Assembly: GCA_037176885.1 (NCBI GenBank)
Contig: JAWWNJ010000118.1
Location: forward strand, 434,001 to 498,000
DNA length: 64,000 nucleotides
Source of the DNA: Favolaschia claudopus
Lineage: Eukaryota; Basidiomycota; Agaricomycetes; Agaricales; Mycenaceae
Direction of reading: 5' to 3'
The notes below the pieces were generated by a model. The model was not told the DNA's origin and searched no databases. It saw nothing but the letters and a program-made list of their open reading frames with translations. Shown here piece after piece: positions 1 to 10,733 of this stretch (position 1 is the first letter of the stretch; each line of letters opens with the position of its first letter). The position numbers and the translations under genes are program-made.

Positions 1-267
1 GGGAAAACCACGAGTAAGGGAAAAAGCATCAAGATTGAGCAGAAGAAATATATGTAAAAGAAAAGGAAAATTTTAAAACATAGCGGATGGGTGGGTGGGC
101 CAAGAAAAACCAGAGGCTTGAGGACAGCGAGCGCAGGCAGGGAGAGACGGGCGGGGTCGACATGAGAGTCAAGAGAGAGAGACTCCGATCGTCGATCACC
201 GCTGATCCACAAACCCTATTCTCTCGAACACTCGTGCCTCGTGGACGTGAGAATGTCAATTTGTGGA
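1..267. repeat. 267-bp direct repeat, copy 1
   Basis: This block is repeated almost unchanged at 1345-1613, with only a handful of substitutions and small indels. A shorter third copy of its middle part lies at 1107-1179. Copy 1 begins at the window edge, so the true repeat may be longer. The spacing resembles an LTR pair, but I see no TG..CA termini, primer site or coding domain between the copies, so the repeat class stays open. Confidence 0.85.
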
Positions 268-610
268 TTGCGCTCACCGACTCAGTCTGCATATGAAGGA
301 GGCGGGAGAGAGCCCAGCCCCATGGGCTCCCCGGCGCAATGGGGAATCCTTCAGCGGTACCCCCGGCCATGGTAGGAGTGTACGACGCGTCCGCAGAAGG
401 ATACCCGCTCAAAATAGGAGTGCACAACTCGGACATACCTAAGATGCGACAGCATAGACAATTGAGAATGAGGAATTGCAGTTTGTCGAACATAAGCCAG
501 AATTGAATGAGCGACCGCCGACCGGTAGGACTTGACTCTTGAAAACCCCAGGTATCGACGAAATGACGCGGAGACGCAGATGCCATGAAATGCAGGTATG
601 GGAATGCGAA

Positions 611-780
611 GTGCAAAAGCACAATGACATGCAGATGCGTGTGCGACAGCACAATAAATGCGGATGCACGTGCAAAAGCACGGTAAATGCGGATGCTTGT
701 GCCAAGGCACATTGAATGCGAATGCAGGTGCAAGAAGCACATTGGAATGCAGGTGCAAAAGCACGATGATTGCGGATGAC
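611..780. repeat. Minisatellite, unit about 29 bp
   Basis: About six degenerate units follow one another, each containing GCAAAAGCAC or a close variant followed by AATGCGGATGC. Unit length drifts between about 25 and 29 bp. Open frames that cross the array are a by-product of the periodicity and are not taken as genes. The flanks (268-610 and 781-1106) show nothing else recognisable. Confidence 0.75.
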
Positions 781-1106
781 ATGCGATGCAGGAATACCTG
801 AGTCAAAGGAGTAGCCGAAGGTACCAGACAGAACGAAGTTTGTTGACGAAGAGTTCGAGAGGGGGAGTGCAAGAGGTCGTAAGGCTTCTTGAATCCGCCC
901 TGGAGCAAGGTATATGGCTTGAGCCTCACTCCATGCAAGGTAGACACCTCCGACCGAGTTCCGAGGAGCGATGAGGAAGCTAGCATTGAAGTCGTTTAGA
1001 TAGCGAAACCATTGGAGAAGCAATGAAAGATAGGAGGCGCGCGAATGGCCCCCGAGAAAAGTAGCCGACCGAAACCAAAGCCAATCCAGCCAACACCAGA
1101 GCTAAA

Positions 1107-1179
1107 CCAAGAAAAACCAGAGGCTTGAGGACAGCGAGCGCAGGCAGGGAGAGACGGGCGGGGTCGACATGAGAGTCAA
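1107..1179. repeat. Partial copy of the 267-bp repeat
   Basis: This repeats the middle of the block at 1-267, from CCAAGAAAAACCAGAGG to ATGAGAGTCAA. It is followed by CAGCGGTACCCCC, which also occurs at about 352-364. The piece therefore looks like an internally deleted copy of the longer unit that spans positions 1-365. Confidence 0.8.
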
Positions 1180-1344
1180 CAGCGGTACCCCCCATTGGCC
1201 CAAAAATATACTTACTACTACGTACACGTCAACCTTGTAGTGATGAAGTAAATGTACAGGTTTGGAGATGAATGGAGTTGAAATGTACGTAGAATGGGGC
1301 TTCAAACAAGTGCATTAAAAACCTTCTCGGGAAAACCTCATTGA

Positions 1345-1613
1345 GGGAAAACCACGAGTAAGGGAAAAAGCATCAAGATTGAGCAGAAGAAATATATGTA
1401 AAAGAAAAAGGAAAGTTTTAAAACGTAGCGGATGGGTGGGTGGGCCAAGAAAAAATCAGAGGCTTGAGGACAGCGAGCGCAGGCAGGGAAAGACGGGCGG
1501 GGTCGACATGAGAGTCAAAAGAGAGAGACTCCGATCGTCGATCACCGCTGATCCACAAACCCTATTCTCTCGAACACTCGTGCCTCGTGGACGTGAGAAT
1601 GTCAAATTGTGGA
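1345..1613. repeat. 267-bp direct repeat, copy 2
   Basis: This is the second copy of the block at 1-267, in the same orientation, about 97% identical by eye. The match stops at GTCAAATTGTGGA. The downstream stretch 1614-2003 holds only short overlapping frames and no recognised feature. Confidence 0.85.
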
Positions 1614-2003
1614 CAACAAACAAGTCATGTGAGTCAGTTACGGCACTTGATGGACAGCGGCAGTTGGCGGCATTTGGTCGGCATCATCTGCGGCTTCAAT
1701 GCGATCACTGAATCCTGCCCCACAGACACAGTAACTTACGAGCGTCGTACGCTTCGTCCCTCCCTCAATTCATGGTGCGCAGAAGTAAATATATGCATTG
1801 CACACTACTATGAGTAGTATCATATCTCTGAATCTGGGTCCATGCCATCCATACCCCCAGCTACGCGACGTATTCGCGGTCGACGTGGCGTGCCTGCAGG
1901 AGATTCCAAAGCACGTCTCTTATCGCCCGCAGACCTGTCATGAATAATTTGGGGTGAATCCGGCATGTCAGGCATCTTTTCAGGGACACCAATCCGAGTC
2001 TCC

Positions 2004-3100
2004 TCAACCTTGCTGATGCTGATTTTGGATATAAAGCCGCATGAACTCTCGGATCCGCCAGTCCGGATGTGCGTGAGAGTCATGAGGCGGGTGGTGGAAG
2101 TGAAGGATTCGAAGGGAAGGTGCAGCCATATACAGTTGAACCGGAAGAGATACATTGGCTCTGCGACCGTTCTTCCATTTGTTGTCTATGACGGGCTTCC
2201 ATGTCCACCCACGCACGATCAGCATCTCGAGGTGGCTTGACCGCGCGAGGGAAGCCCAGAAGTCTGGACGGATCTCGTAGAACTCGACACCGAGGGTGAG
2301 GAGGTGCGGGAAAACGTGCTCCATGAACACATCCTGGCAATGCCAGCCGGAAAGTACGAGTTTGCGCAATGTGGTGTGAGTTGGAAGCGGTCCATGTAAT
2401 CATGAATTCCACGGCTTCGATTTCACATCCCACGACGCGTTTTTTCGCGAATATCTCTACATGTAAAATCTTAAATTCTTCGAAGGTACATTTCTCCAAC
2501 TTCGACCGAGGTAAGAGCTTTGAAAATGACTGAGATTCAGCTCCATCGGTAGGCCGCCGGCGAAAGCCGGCCAAATTGATTTGTATTCGCTTTCGGGGTT
2601 TCTCTCGCTGCCTGGGTATCAAAAATTCATTTCAGAGCTACAGGGAGTACATATGCATGGTATATAGACTAGCTATCCTCTGAATATAAGCCAGGATGAG
2701 TAGCGCCGCAGTGGTTTATAGCCAGAAGGCCGTGGGTATCTATTTCCGCAAGATGTGATTATATAATAGCGGGACCCTCCTTATACCTGGGGCGCGGTTA
2801 ATCACAGACTAGAATTTGTAGGGACTGAAGGCGCCGAAAGCTGCCTCCAACGAAAGGCGGCGCAGTGAGGGTGCGTCTTGGAAAATATCAACGATTAGCT
2901 CGAAATATGGGGTGGTCAAACAGAGCGATCTTAGCTGCGGTACCCTGTCGCGGACCACGTCGAGGTCTTTGAGATTAGATATTTTCACAGCGATACTGTG
3001 CCAGCGTCCGCTTCGGCGAATGAGCATCTTTCCCGTGCATTTTGTCGGCGCAGTAGAATGTCAGGGGAGAAGATTTAGAATGAGAGAGGTAGAAGTGAAG
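2004..3100 (-). pseudogene. F-box/leucine-rich-repeat-like protein, decayed
   Basis: Two minus-strand segments look like one fungal F-box family protein. The upstream piece (2809-3027) carries RRSGRWHSIAV, then VPQLRSLCL and IFQDAPSLRRLSL, the typical wording just after the F-box where LRR-like strands begin. The downstream piece (2004-2369) has HVFPHLLTLGVEF and HLEMLIVRGW, again LRR-like. A linking frame at about 2400-2620 (KLEKCTFEEFKILHVEIF) is shifted relative to both. No convincing F-box helix precedes 3100, and frames change at least twice, so I call it a pseudogene. In the family, such proteins recruit substrates to SCF ubiquitin ligases; this copy probably does not function. Confidence 0.65.
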
Positions 3101-3221
3101 TCGTGCACGGGCGTCTGACTAGGGTATGAAGACTGTGGCCCAAAGATCCGGAGTGTTTAGGGCGACAACTCATCCTCATACATGCCAAATTCTGCGTCAT
3201 CGGCGTGATAGTACTCTGGAA

Positions 3222-3578
3222 CTAGATCTTCCTCCATCTGTGGCGACAACTGAAAGCTAGATTGCTCGGGGAACTCTTCTTCTGTCGTCGTTCTCGTCGT
3301 GATGCATTTCTTTTGTCCTTTTTTAGCTGCTCTTGTTCGCGCTTGAGCTTCGTGGATTCCGCCTCAGCTGCCTTAGCCCTACGTTCGGCGTGTGTGGTTA
3401 CATCCGGAGGTGGTCGATTTTCTTTTCGCGCGGAGGAACTCGCGTCTGTGGCGCGACGAAGGTGCTGACGTTGTTTGCGAGACATTCCTCGCCGTGGTTG
3501 GGTCGGCATCACAGAACTTGAGCCACAGCTATGTTGGAGTTGTAGACTAGTATCTAATAAATGTTTTCTTACCTTCAC
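3222..3578 (-). CDS. Small basic, coiled-coil-like hypothetical protein
   Basis: A 118-residue frame. After about 30 residues it becomes strongly charged, with a run of Lys, Arg and Glu (HAERRAKAAEAESTKLKREQ, then LKKDKRNASRRERRQKKSS) that would form a basic helix or coiled coil. I recognise no domain. The composition is coding-like compared with the overlapping frames, but there is no partner exon of known family and the start is arbitrary. It could be an exon of a larger gene that reaches the decayed F-box remnant downstream, or a fragment of an element-borne DNA-binding protein. Confidence 0.35.
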   Translation of the reverse strand: MKVRKHLLDTSLQLQHSCGSSSVMPTQPRRGMSRKQRQHLRRATDASSSARKENRPPPDVTTHAERRAKAAEAESTKLKREQEQLKKDKRNASRRERRQKKSSPSNLAFSCRHRWRKI

Positions 3579-4538
3579 AAAGTGTGCGCTGAGTTTTTTG
3601 CAGGCTTGGGCGGCGCGACGAGCGCGAATGATGGGACGAGACGCGTGACGGCGCGTCGAGTCACACTCCTGGACATTTGGTGAGGATTTTGATTTCGGGT
3701 ATACCCTGACCGTACCGGGCCTTTTTTACGCGACGGCACTTCAAGCCGGCGTGTTTTTGGTCCCAATCTTCAATTCAATGCGGCCGGATTAGAGATTTTC
3801 GCGTCGAAATCATACTAACTAAACAGTAAAATCCTGACTGAAGAAGGAAAATTCAAAAAGCTGTCCATTGACATCTCAGGACTGCTCATACAAGATTTAT
3901 TGTGTATAGATTGTAATATTTTCATGAGTGAGTTTGGCCAACGACACCCGACCATCCTGCGCTTGCAGATTTGGCTGGGGTGATCCCATCACCAAAGTCA
4001 TCACTCCCATCAAGATCTCGGTCGGTGCCCACCACCACTAAGAGGCTGTGTGCCGGAACTCGACTCCCCCTCGCTTCCGTCACACGGACGTCTTTCGCTG
4101 ATTGTCTTAGATAAGACATTCGTCTTGAAAGACGTACCGCATCTTTCCCAAACACACCACCAGCACTTGAAAGATCACTCAAAAGACGCATATTCCGACG
4201 GAAAGATAGGTCAAATGAAATATACTGTATTACTAGTTACAACACGTACATAAGTAGTAACTATCGCTATGGGTTCACCACGGGCGTTCATTCGCTCCGA
4301 GAGAGAAGATAAGTTGATGCGCGCCGCCATGGGGGACGGGAGGGCGACGAAGGTCGTATAACGAAGCATGAGACAACGGCAAAGACTTGATGCAGATTCC
4401 ATGGACGTGCGCGGGCACTGAAGTGAGCTGGAGGGCGGATATGGAGGGAGGGCAAAGGCGCGCGTCGCAGGGCCACGGTCCACGCGGGACGGGGGAGTAG
4501 AGTGATGCTCACCTTCAACCTAATCTTGAGGCTGCGGG
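3579..4538. other. Interval without a recognised feature
   Basis: Only short overlapping frames on both strands, none with a recognisable domain. Composition is mixed and no inverted or direct repeat stood out. Confidence 0.5.
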
Positions 4539-4921
4539 CTATATCCAACTCAGGGTTTGGGTTTGAGGGCGTTGAGGACTTGTACTAGTTGTAGACTTGA
4601 GAGCGCTTGTGCGGCTTGCGCTGGCGGCATTGAAGACAAGTTGCGGTATTGGAGAGGCGGGGGAGATGCCGCCGTTGGCGCCAGCTGTATCCGAGCCATT
4701 TGAGTTGTTGGTCGAGGAAGAAGTTGGGGGTGCAGGAGAAGTAGCATGCGGCAGTGGTGGTAGAGCGAGAGCTGAGGTCGAGGTCGAGGGCGTGTACATG
4801 TGTGCGGATTCATGCGGGTGGGGATGAGGGTGTGGGTGGGGTGGATCGAGAGGTGATAAATACTTCCAACCCCCTCTGTGTTGCTCCTCAAGTGTCGCCG
4901 ACCTCGGCGCTCAAGCTGCAA
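4539..4921 (-). pseudogene. Low-complexity fragment, possibly the RRM gene's flank
   Basis: Minus-strand frames read a Ser/Thr/Pro-rich stretch and then MPPAQAAQALSSLQLVQVLN, a phrase I associate with the Ala/Gln-rich linker of fungal NAM8/NGR1-like RNA-binding proteins. It points the opposite way to the RRM fragment that starts just to the right. This suggests an inversion or two gene pieces put together. Assignment to the RRM gene is inference. Confidence 0.35.
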
Positions 4922-5055
4922 ATCTCATCCAGCTCTAATCAAGTTCTGCCAACCAGCAGTACTCGTCAAGACCATCGGGCTCAAGTCGTCTTCAACACCG
5001 CAACTCGCCTCTCTCCCCTGGCTACTCCAGACCTGTACCCAGCACCACGGGTATC

Positions 5056-5520
5056 GCGATGGATGCTGCTGGTTTAGGATCTGGTGGTGGTGGTGGTGGT
5101 GAGTATCCGAAGGAGTACAGCATCTTCGTGGGGGATTTGGCCCCGGAGACGTCGAATAGTGATTTGGTTGCTGTGCATCTTGTGACTGTACTTGTTCACA
5201 TTCATGGAGCTATCAGGAGGCAGCCATAGTATTGCTTGGGTGAGGAGAAGACAACCGGGGGATACTTATAACCAGCTGAGCTCCAGGTCATGGGAATGCA
5301 CGAGTGGGCACCCAAGAGAAGAAGACGCCGGACGAGGGCATTCCCAAAAGAGACCACGACTAACGACAACCCAGCGGTCGCCACTAAATTAGCGGCTCAG
5401 AGTCTTTCTCCGCCCTCTAAACCGACGGTGAATGCCACCCCCACGACTCCCCCCCATGCCCCTCATCTGCCCACCTTGTCCGCCTCGAGCACTTACTCGA
5501 CTCAGCTCTTGCAACGGTGA
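5056..5520 (+). pseudogene. NAM8/NGR1-like RRM protein fragment
   Basis: One frame starting near 5056 reads a Gly-rich run and then EYPKEYSIFVGDLAPETSNS followed by DLVAV. The words SIFVGDLAPE and SDLVAVF are the RNP2 beta strand and first helix of an RRM in NGR1/NAM8-type proteins, which bind RNA in splicing or mRNA decay. The frame is lost soon after (about 5180), so RNP1 is not found in register. A further Pro/Ser/Thr-rich piece in another frame (5417-5520) may be its tail. Only the first third of one RRM remains, so this is a gene fragment. Confidence 0.7.
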
Positions 5521-5639
5521 TCGTCATCCTTGACACCGACCCTACCTCGACCCTCTCGCTCCGCGCAAGTGATGCCCTTCGCGCCCTTTGTCGGCGCATC
5601 GACCTGGGGGCACTGTGGTCGTAAAACCCCGTGAATTTC

Positions 5640-6000
5640 ACTTAGCCGTTGCATGAATTTCGCGATTCAACCAATTTTCAGGTGAATTTAGATTCACGTA
5701 GTTGGAAATTCAGGTACCTGATTCACGTACTTCCTGTATGCCATGCTGAGCTACGTGAATATCACCTTTTTATTGGGTGAATGAAAGTGCATGAATTTGG
5801 CTTGGGATACCTATATTCCAACTACGTGAAATTCACTTGAAGATTGGTTGAATCAAGTCACCTGGAATCGTTGAAAAATTGCAATTTTAGCCAAGGTGGG
5901 ACTCTCTGAAATTCACTCTCAAACTGGGTGAAATTCATGGCGTCAGAGTTGCTCCGAGCAAGGTACATGGTTCCGGTCATCAGTACTGGTTGCGCTCACC
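5640..6000. mobile_element. GTGAAATTCAC-family repeat, copy 1
   Basis: A stretch dense in the palindrome-like words GTGAATTTCAC, GTGAAATTCAC and GATTCACGTA in both orientations, ending with AAGGTACATGGTTCCGGTCA and CAGTACTGG. Copies at 14050-14330 and 15480-15670 share the words and, for the first, the same AAGGTACAT..CAGTACTGG end. No clean terminal repeat or target duplication could be fixed. It is probably a non-coding MITE-like element. Confidence 0.55.
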
Positions 6001-8061
6001 CTATACATATCAAGAAATTCAATCTAAGTATATAGTGTTCGGTAATTTGTATTGCAACTAAGTAAAGTCATATATATTCTAGTAGTTAGTACAGATAGTA
6101 AGCAATGTTATAGTATGTAGTAGGATTCCAGCGATGTCTGGTCAAAGCAAGAGTGGCCCAATTGATTTTTCGGCTCATTCATCATGCCTGTGGCTGGCTA
6201 TGTCTCGGCTAGACATAGCCAAATGATCCTACGTGATCCCGGCACTTTCGACTGATCCTACCTGTCAAACTCGGCTGTTGCCGTGTGAGCACAACTCACT
6301 TTCCCCCAGGAGAGCCACTGGGAGGTCCAGATGTACAAATTAAATATGTAAATATACGCTATTAAATGACTGATGAGAATTCTTAATTCATCTTTTGACT
6401 TGGAAGGTTTCGGCTCAAATTGAGCTCGAAACTGGGGCAACAATGGTTCATGGTGCAATGGGCACACAATATTCTGTAAGGATCAATTGAGGCTCAATTA
6501 GAGGCTCTCAGATAGAATCTAATCATGTGCATTTCACAGTAAATTTGTACAATGACACAGAAATGCCAACAACTTGTGATAACAATTCTTCCTTGTCAAC
6601 TTGTCAAGCGAACATTGCTTCGAATCCTTTTTCAGATTAGGAGACAAATCTAAGTAGAGGCAGGGAGTGAGCTCAGGTAAATATAATTGAGCCAGACAGT
6701 TTATTACTGACCTGCACTCAGTTTTTGAATGTCGGTTTTGAAACTGGCCTCGCAGCGCCGGCAAAAATTCATTGAGGTACCTGTTTGTCTAATTTGACTA
6801 CGTAACAGGTACCGGTCAGCGCACACCAAATTTAAAAGTATACCTGCAGAACACTCTGAACTGTTGAAGTAGTGTTCGGGTTGAACTCAGTTGCCAAGAA
6901 GATCCAGAGATGAGAATGGCGAGCAAAATGCAGTTCAAGCCTTGTATTGAGGCTTGGTTCAGATGTGTATTGGATAGTATACAGCTGAAGAAACTGTGGA
7001 CCAGAGACGTTGAAAGTTTTGCTAATTTGCAGTTTCCTAGGCTCAGATACATGTAGATTTTGGAGTTTAAAATTTGAATAGCTGCTAATATGTGTAGAAA
7101 GTTGGTATATGCAGAACACAGTCCTGAGCTAGGCCGCAGAGGGAGGTGAACAACGAGGAATTGAACCAGACGGCGAGAAGCCAAGGAGAAGCGCCCATTT
7201 AGCGCCCGACGGAAATTGCCGTGTTACGAGAGATTACGAATCTTGAATTCGATTCGCTGTGTCCTGTGTTTCTTTTCGGAATTAGCTCCGAGGGGACATA
7301 GCCAGAAATCAAGATGACCTACCATAAAGAGATAGGAAATCAAGATGCAAAATTGCTCTTTGCACGATTACCACGGCGTCTGACAGCGAGAAATTCGAGG
7401 CACGGAATCTCTGAGGTTTGTTAGAGGTCTCTCTTTTTTCCCTTTCTTTCTCTCTTTTTTCTCAACTTGAAAACTTGATTTAATCTCCGCAGCCACAGAC
7501 ATAGGACATAAGCCCGCGTGTCGAGCGACCCACTGCCAATTTTACCGACAATTACTTACATGAGTGTTTCACCGCCACTTACACCAAAGTCATGCTCAGA
7601 GACTAGCTAAATACCCTTCCCGAGCCTTTCTGAGCTCCAGACAGCTTCTGAGTACTAGACACTGGAAATTTTTTAAGAGCCTCCCCAGACCCCCCCTCCC
7701 CCCCACCCGCGGTATGAAATTTTAATCCCGATTCCCCCTTGAACGCGCACGTAGATCTTGATTTGATGTGATACCAGATCGTGGTCTGTCGCATGATTTC
7801 CCTTGAGAATGCCAACCCGTCCATGCTGACACAGTGGCCGCGGTAGTACGTCTGTCTGGAGACTACTTTTTCGGAAGCTCCCCGAAGAAAACAAAACAAA
7901 ACAAAAGTAGTAATGGCCACGTGCTTCGTTGCTTTTGCGCCTGCCTTTGGCCAAAGCGGCGAGCTTCAAATGTATCAAATCACAGATTCATCTCTGAGCC
8001 GCGCGGTATCCGACTTTCTGCGCGATGCGAGTGCCTTGGTACGGTCTAGCGAAGTCTTTCC
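6001..8061. other. Long interval without a recognised gene
   Basis: AT-richer sequence with short overlapping frames only. A pyrimidine-rich patch sits near 7430-7470 and a C-rich patch near 7690-7710. The right edge carries the TTTCC target copy (8057-8061) of the TRIM element that follows. Confidence 0.5.
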
Positions 8062-8202
8062 TGTTGGAAGGAGGTGATTATGTCATCGTCACCATGTACT
8101 CAGCCTCGTCACCATGTACTCAGCCCCTGTCGTCATGTACTTACCCCCTGTCGTAGTCGCATCTGATTCATTCCTTTCTTGCCTTCTACCACCATCTCAA
8201 CA
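8062..8202 (+). repeat. 5' LTR of the TRIM
   Basis: Starts TGTTGGAAGGAGG and ends CCATCTCAACA. It contains a duplicated phrase CACCATGTACTCAGCC. It matches 8739-8879 except for one C/T difference in the CTTACCCCCTG word. Confidence 0.95.
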
Positions 8203-8217
8203 GGTTATGGGCCCTCA
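8203..8217 (+). other. Primer-binding site, copia half-tRNA type
   Basis: GGTTATGGGCCC lies directly after the 5' LTR. In copia-type elements this site pairs with an internal stretch of initiator tRNA-Met rather than its 3' end. The match is to the known copia site from memory; the exact host tRNA is not visible here. Confidence 0.75.
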
Positions 8218-8337
8218 GCTTCCTTTTATTTGCTTCTGCTGCTGAACCCCAACTCATTTATCGTTCTTTTCCATTCCATAAACCCGAATTCGACACATGA
8301 CGACGACCGAGAGACCTTGGGGAGACAGCCCTTGAAG

Positions 8338-8550
8338 GACGACCACTCTCAGACGGAGAGACCTGCGGGAGACGACCCACCCGCGGGACGACCACTCTCA
8401 GACCGGGAGGACCTACGAGAGATGACCCCCTCGAGGACGACCACCTTCCAAACCGAAGGACCGGTGGGAGACGACCCCCTCACTGGACGACCACCTTCAC
8501 GCCCGAGAAGGACCGGCGGGAAACGATGCCCTTGCTGGACGACCACCTTC
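8338..8550 (+). repeat. Internal 50-bp tandem repeat of the TRIM
   Basis: About four degenerate units, each beginning ACGACCAC(C/T)(T/C)TC and ending near GACGACCCCCTC and a G-rich end. The unit fills most of the left half of the internal region. Confidence 0.8.
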
Positions 8551-8726
8551 TGTCCTAATGCGAATATCGAAAACAGTTTATGTTATCCTCGACATCGTTC
8601 ATTCTTTCATCCGAGCCATCCCGTCACGCCGATTTCGATGGTGTATATTGCCGATGAAGATATGCGACGACTCCAGGGGGAGCTTAATTTGGTTTTGGTT
8701 CTACATTTTGGCTTCGTACTCGGTGC

Positions 8727-8738
8727 GATGAGGGGGAG
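8727..8738 (+). other. Polypurine tract of the TRIM
   Basis: GATGAGGGGGAG directly precedes the 3' LTR, where plus-strand DNA synthesis is primed in LTR elements. Confidence 0.85.
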
Positions 8739-8879
8739 TGTTGGAAGGAGGTGATTATGTCATCGTCACCATGTACTCAGCCTCGTCACCATGTACTCAG
8801 CCCCTGTCGTCATGTACTTATCCCCTGTCGTAGTCGCATCTGATTCATTCCTTTCTTGCCTTCTACCACCATCTCAACA
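8739..8879 (+). repeat. 3' LTR of the TRIM
   Basis: 141 bp, TGTTGGAAGG to CTCAACA, followed by the target copy TTTCC (8880-8884). Confidence 0.95.
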
Positions 8880-8910
8880 TTTCCTAGCCTCGTTTCGAGG
8901 CACGACAACT

Positions 8911-10056
8911 TTAGTAGCATAGGCGCTCGCGAACGCCTATTGATGGCGCCGAGCGCCTATTCCGTCGGTCCAACGCCTATTCCCTCATCGAGCGCCTACT
9001 GCGCGGCTACCGACGGCAATCTTCGGCATTTGCGCAGCGCCGCGCGCCCTCTTGGCGCGCAGTACGTGAAGAACAATAATGCCCACTCAATGCCGTGTAG
9101 CCGGCGACTGTGCTTTGAGGCGGAGATTATTTGTGCAAGTTCGAGCTCATTATATTGATTAAAACTTTAAGAATATTTTAAAAAATGTGCGACGCTACAC
9201 AGCGCCAACTCAAGAAACTACTACACTACTTTTACTACTGCCCCCAAACGTCCCAATTTATGATTTAATGATAACACGACCTATAGTTATCCCTGTACAT
9301 ACAGCACAAAATTCAGCGGGACGGAGAAAAAAGGGTCAATTAAAATAGATACGCACATTGCGAAACGGACGGATCCAGCAACAACCCACTCCCGGAAACC
9401 CACCGATGCATGCTTGAAGCTACGATCCTCGAAGAAACGAATGTCGGAGGGGGAGATGAAGGATCCAGAATAATTCCGTGCGACTAATTTTGGAATGAGA
9501 GCCCTGTTTTCAAAAAGAAATGCCGCATGCGCACCTCGGAAATTCCGATCATCCCTTCTTCCGACGTCTCCTCTTGTGGACTTGTTGTGCACCCAAACCA
9601 TTCCTTCTTCGTCGTCGCCAGCATCGGTAGCGGCCGCGGAATCTTTGCGAGTCGCGTGAGCAATGTTTTGAGAGCTTCGGGGGAAGCAATCCTGCGCTGA
9701 TGTCCGTCAAATTTTCAGCGGAAAATCAGAAAATGAGCGGTAAGCTTACCGCAGATGAGACGACTTAGAAGCTGTTTACTTGGCTCCCGACGTCGTTGGA
9801 CTCGGCCTTGGTCGTGTTGAGCATGGGTGCGTCGATAGTAAGGAAGGTAAGTGGATGAGCGAGAGAGGACGATGCGGAGGTGGGGGTTGGGAGGAAGAAA
9901 GGGAATGTACGTGAACATTGATTAGCGACAACGATGATCTCGTACTTCGGAACAAACTTGCCTTCGCATATGGTGTTCGGTGGCGCAATAGGCGTTCGGG
10001 TCGGGAGTAGGCGCTCAACGCCTCTTTAGGCGCTCGGCGAACGCCTATGCTACTAA
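8911..10056. mobile_element. TIR element with AGGCG(C/T)TCG subterminal repeats
   Basis: The left end reads TTAGTAGCATAGGCGCTCG and the right end is its inverted partner ending TATGCTACTAA. Inside both ends lie many copies of AGGCGCTCG, CGAACGCCT and relatives, alternating in orientation. The left end, with about 16 bp of outer sequence (GAGGCACGACAACT), is repeated in inverse orientation near 54476-54599. I could not find a target duplication. The interior carries an unrelated open frame (9287-9720, minus). A non-autonomous TIR transposon with captured sequence is my reading; a Helitron-like terminal hairpin is an alternative. Confidence 0.6.
9287..9720 (-). CDS. Hypothetical protein fragment inside the TIR element
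   Basis: The frame is open from about 9720 down to a stop at 9287. It reads through DAGDDEEGMVWVHNKSTRG and on to EWVVAGSVRFAMCVSILIDP, with a hydrophobic segment near the end. The ATG at 9599-9601 is not at the start of the open stretch, so this could be an internal exon. I do not recognise the family. Its position between inverted ends suggests captured host sequence, as in Pack-type elements, but no splice pattern proves a gene. Confidence 0.35.
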
Positions 10057-10084
10057 TCCTGTATGTACTCCTCGTTTCTTATTG

Positions 10085-10446
10085 AATTTAGCAATGTTTT
10101 CGTTACGCAATGGCCACCTGAGGACCATTACCGACAACTTTTCGAAAAGTGTCACGCCTTGGCTACTATGGTGTGGGACCTCACCTTTTCATACTGATTC
10201 CAAAGCCGGGGCAGCTTCCACCGGCGAGACCCGAAACTGTTGTGGTGGCCATTCATTGGCCCATCACCTTCGGCCACAAACATCTCGCCGCCGAACGAGA
10301 TGAAAGACATCGGGCGAGCAGCCTCCGTTTTGCCACAGTCGCCATTACACACTTCACCCCAGCACACAGACGCTGAAGTGCTAAACCTGGACAATGATGT
10401 GGCAGCGTCATATTCTCAGATTCTCGAGGCAAAGTTGGACCAGTGA
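10085..10446 (+). pseudogene. Unrecognised coding remnant
   Basis: Three successive frames look like one protein: VFVTQWPPEDHYRQLFEKCH in the first, LIPKPGQLPPARPETVVVAI in the second and ISPPNEMKDIGRAASVLPQS to a stop at 10446 in the third. The switches at about 10195 and 10260 have no splice signals. I know no family for it. It starts just outside the right end of the TIR element. Confidence 0.35.
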
Positions 10447-10733
10447 CTTGGACTGTGGAGTACATAAATGACCGAAGTTGGTATCTACTCTTCGCGTCGT
10501 CTAGCATTCGGATTGACCTTGAACTTGTTTCCAGGCAAATCTGCAACGGAAGGAGAATGCTGGATTCGTGCTTCTCCTCAAACAAGGTGTCACAAAGACG
10601 TTTGGTAGAACCTCAATGCAGCTACTCAATCGATACCAACCACAATTTAGACCGAGAGATCATATGAGGTTTCTTCATAAGTCAGACGTTATAGTGTGAT
10701 CGTTGTCCCATCTCCCTCAAGTATATATATGTC

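Larger units (their letters stand above)
8062..8879 (+). mobile_element. Intact TRIM (miniature Ty1/copia-type LTR element)
   Basis: The 818-bp element has two 141-bp LTRs that start TGTTGGAAGG and end CTCAACA and differ at about one base. It is flanked by the 5-bp target duplication TTTCC (8057-8061 and 8880-8884). The internal part begins GGTTATGGGCCC, the half-tRNA primer site known from Drosophila copia-type elements, and ends with a purine tract. There is no gag or pol; the 536-bp interior is a degenerate 50-bp tandem repeat plus unique sequence. The 191-residue frame across it spans an LTR and is not taken as a gene. It must have been mobilised in trans by a copia element. Near-identical LTRs point to a recent insertion. 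Confidence 0.93.

Noticed and set aside
8179..8754. 191-residue open frame inside the TRIM
   Set aside because: It starts in one LTR, crosses the tandem repeat and ends in the other LTR; the periodicity keeps it open. No Gag or other domain.
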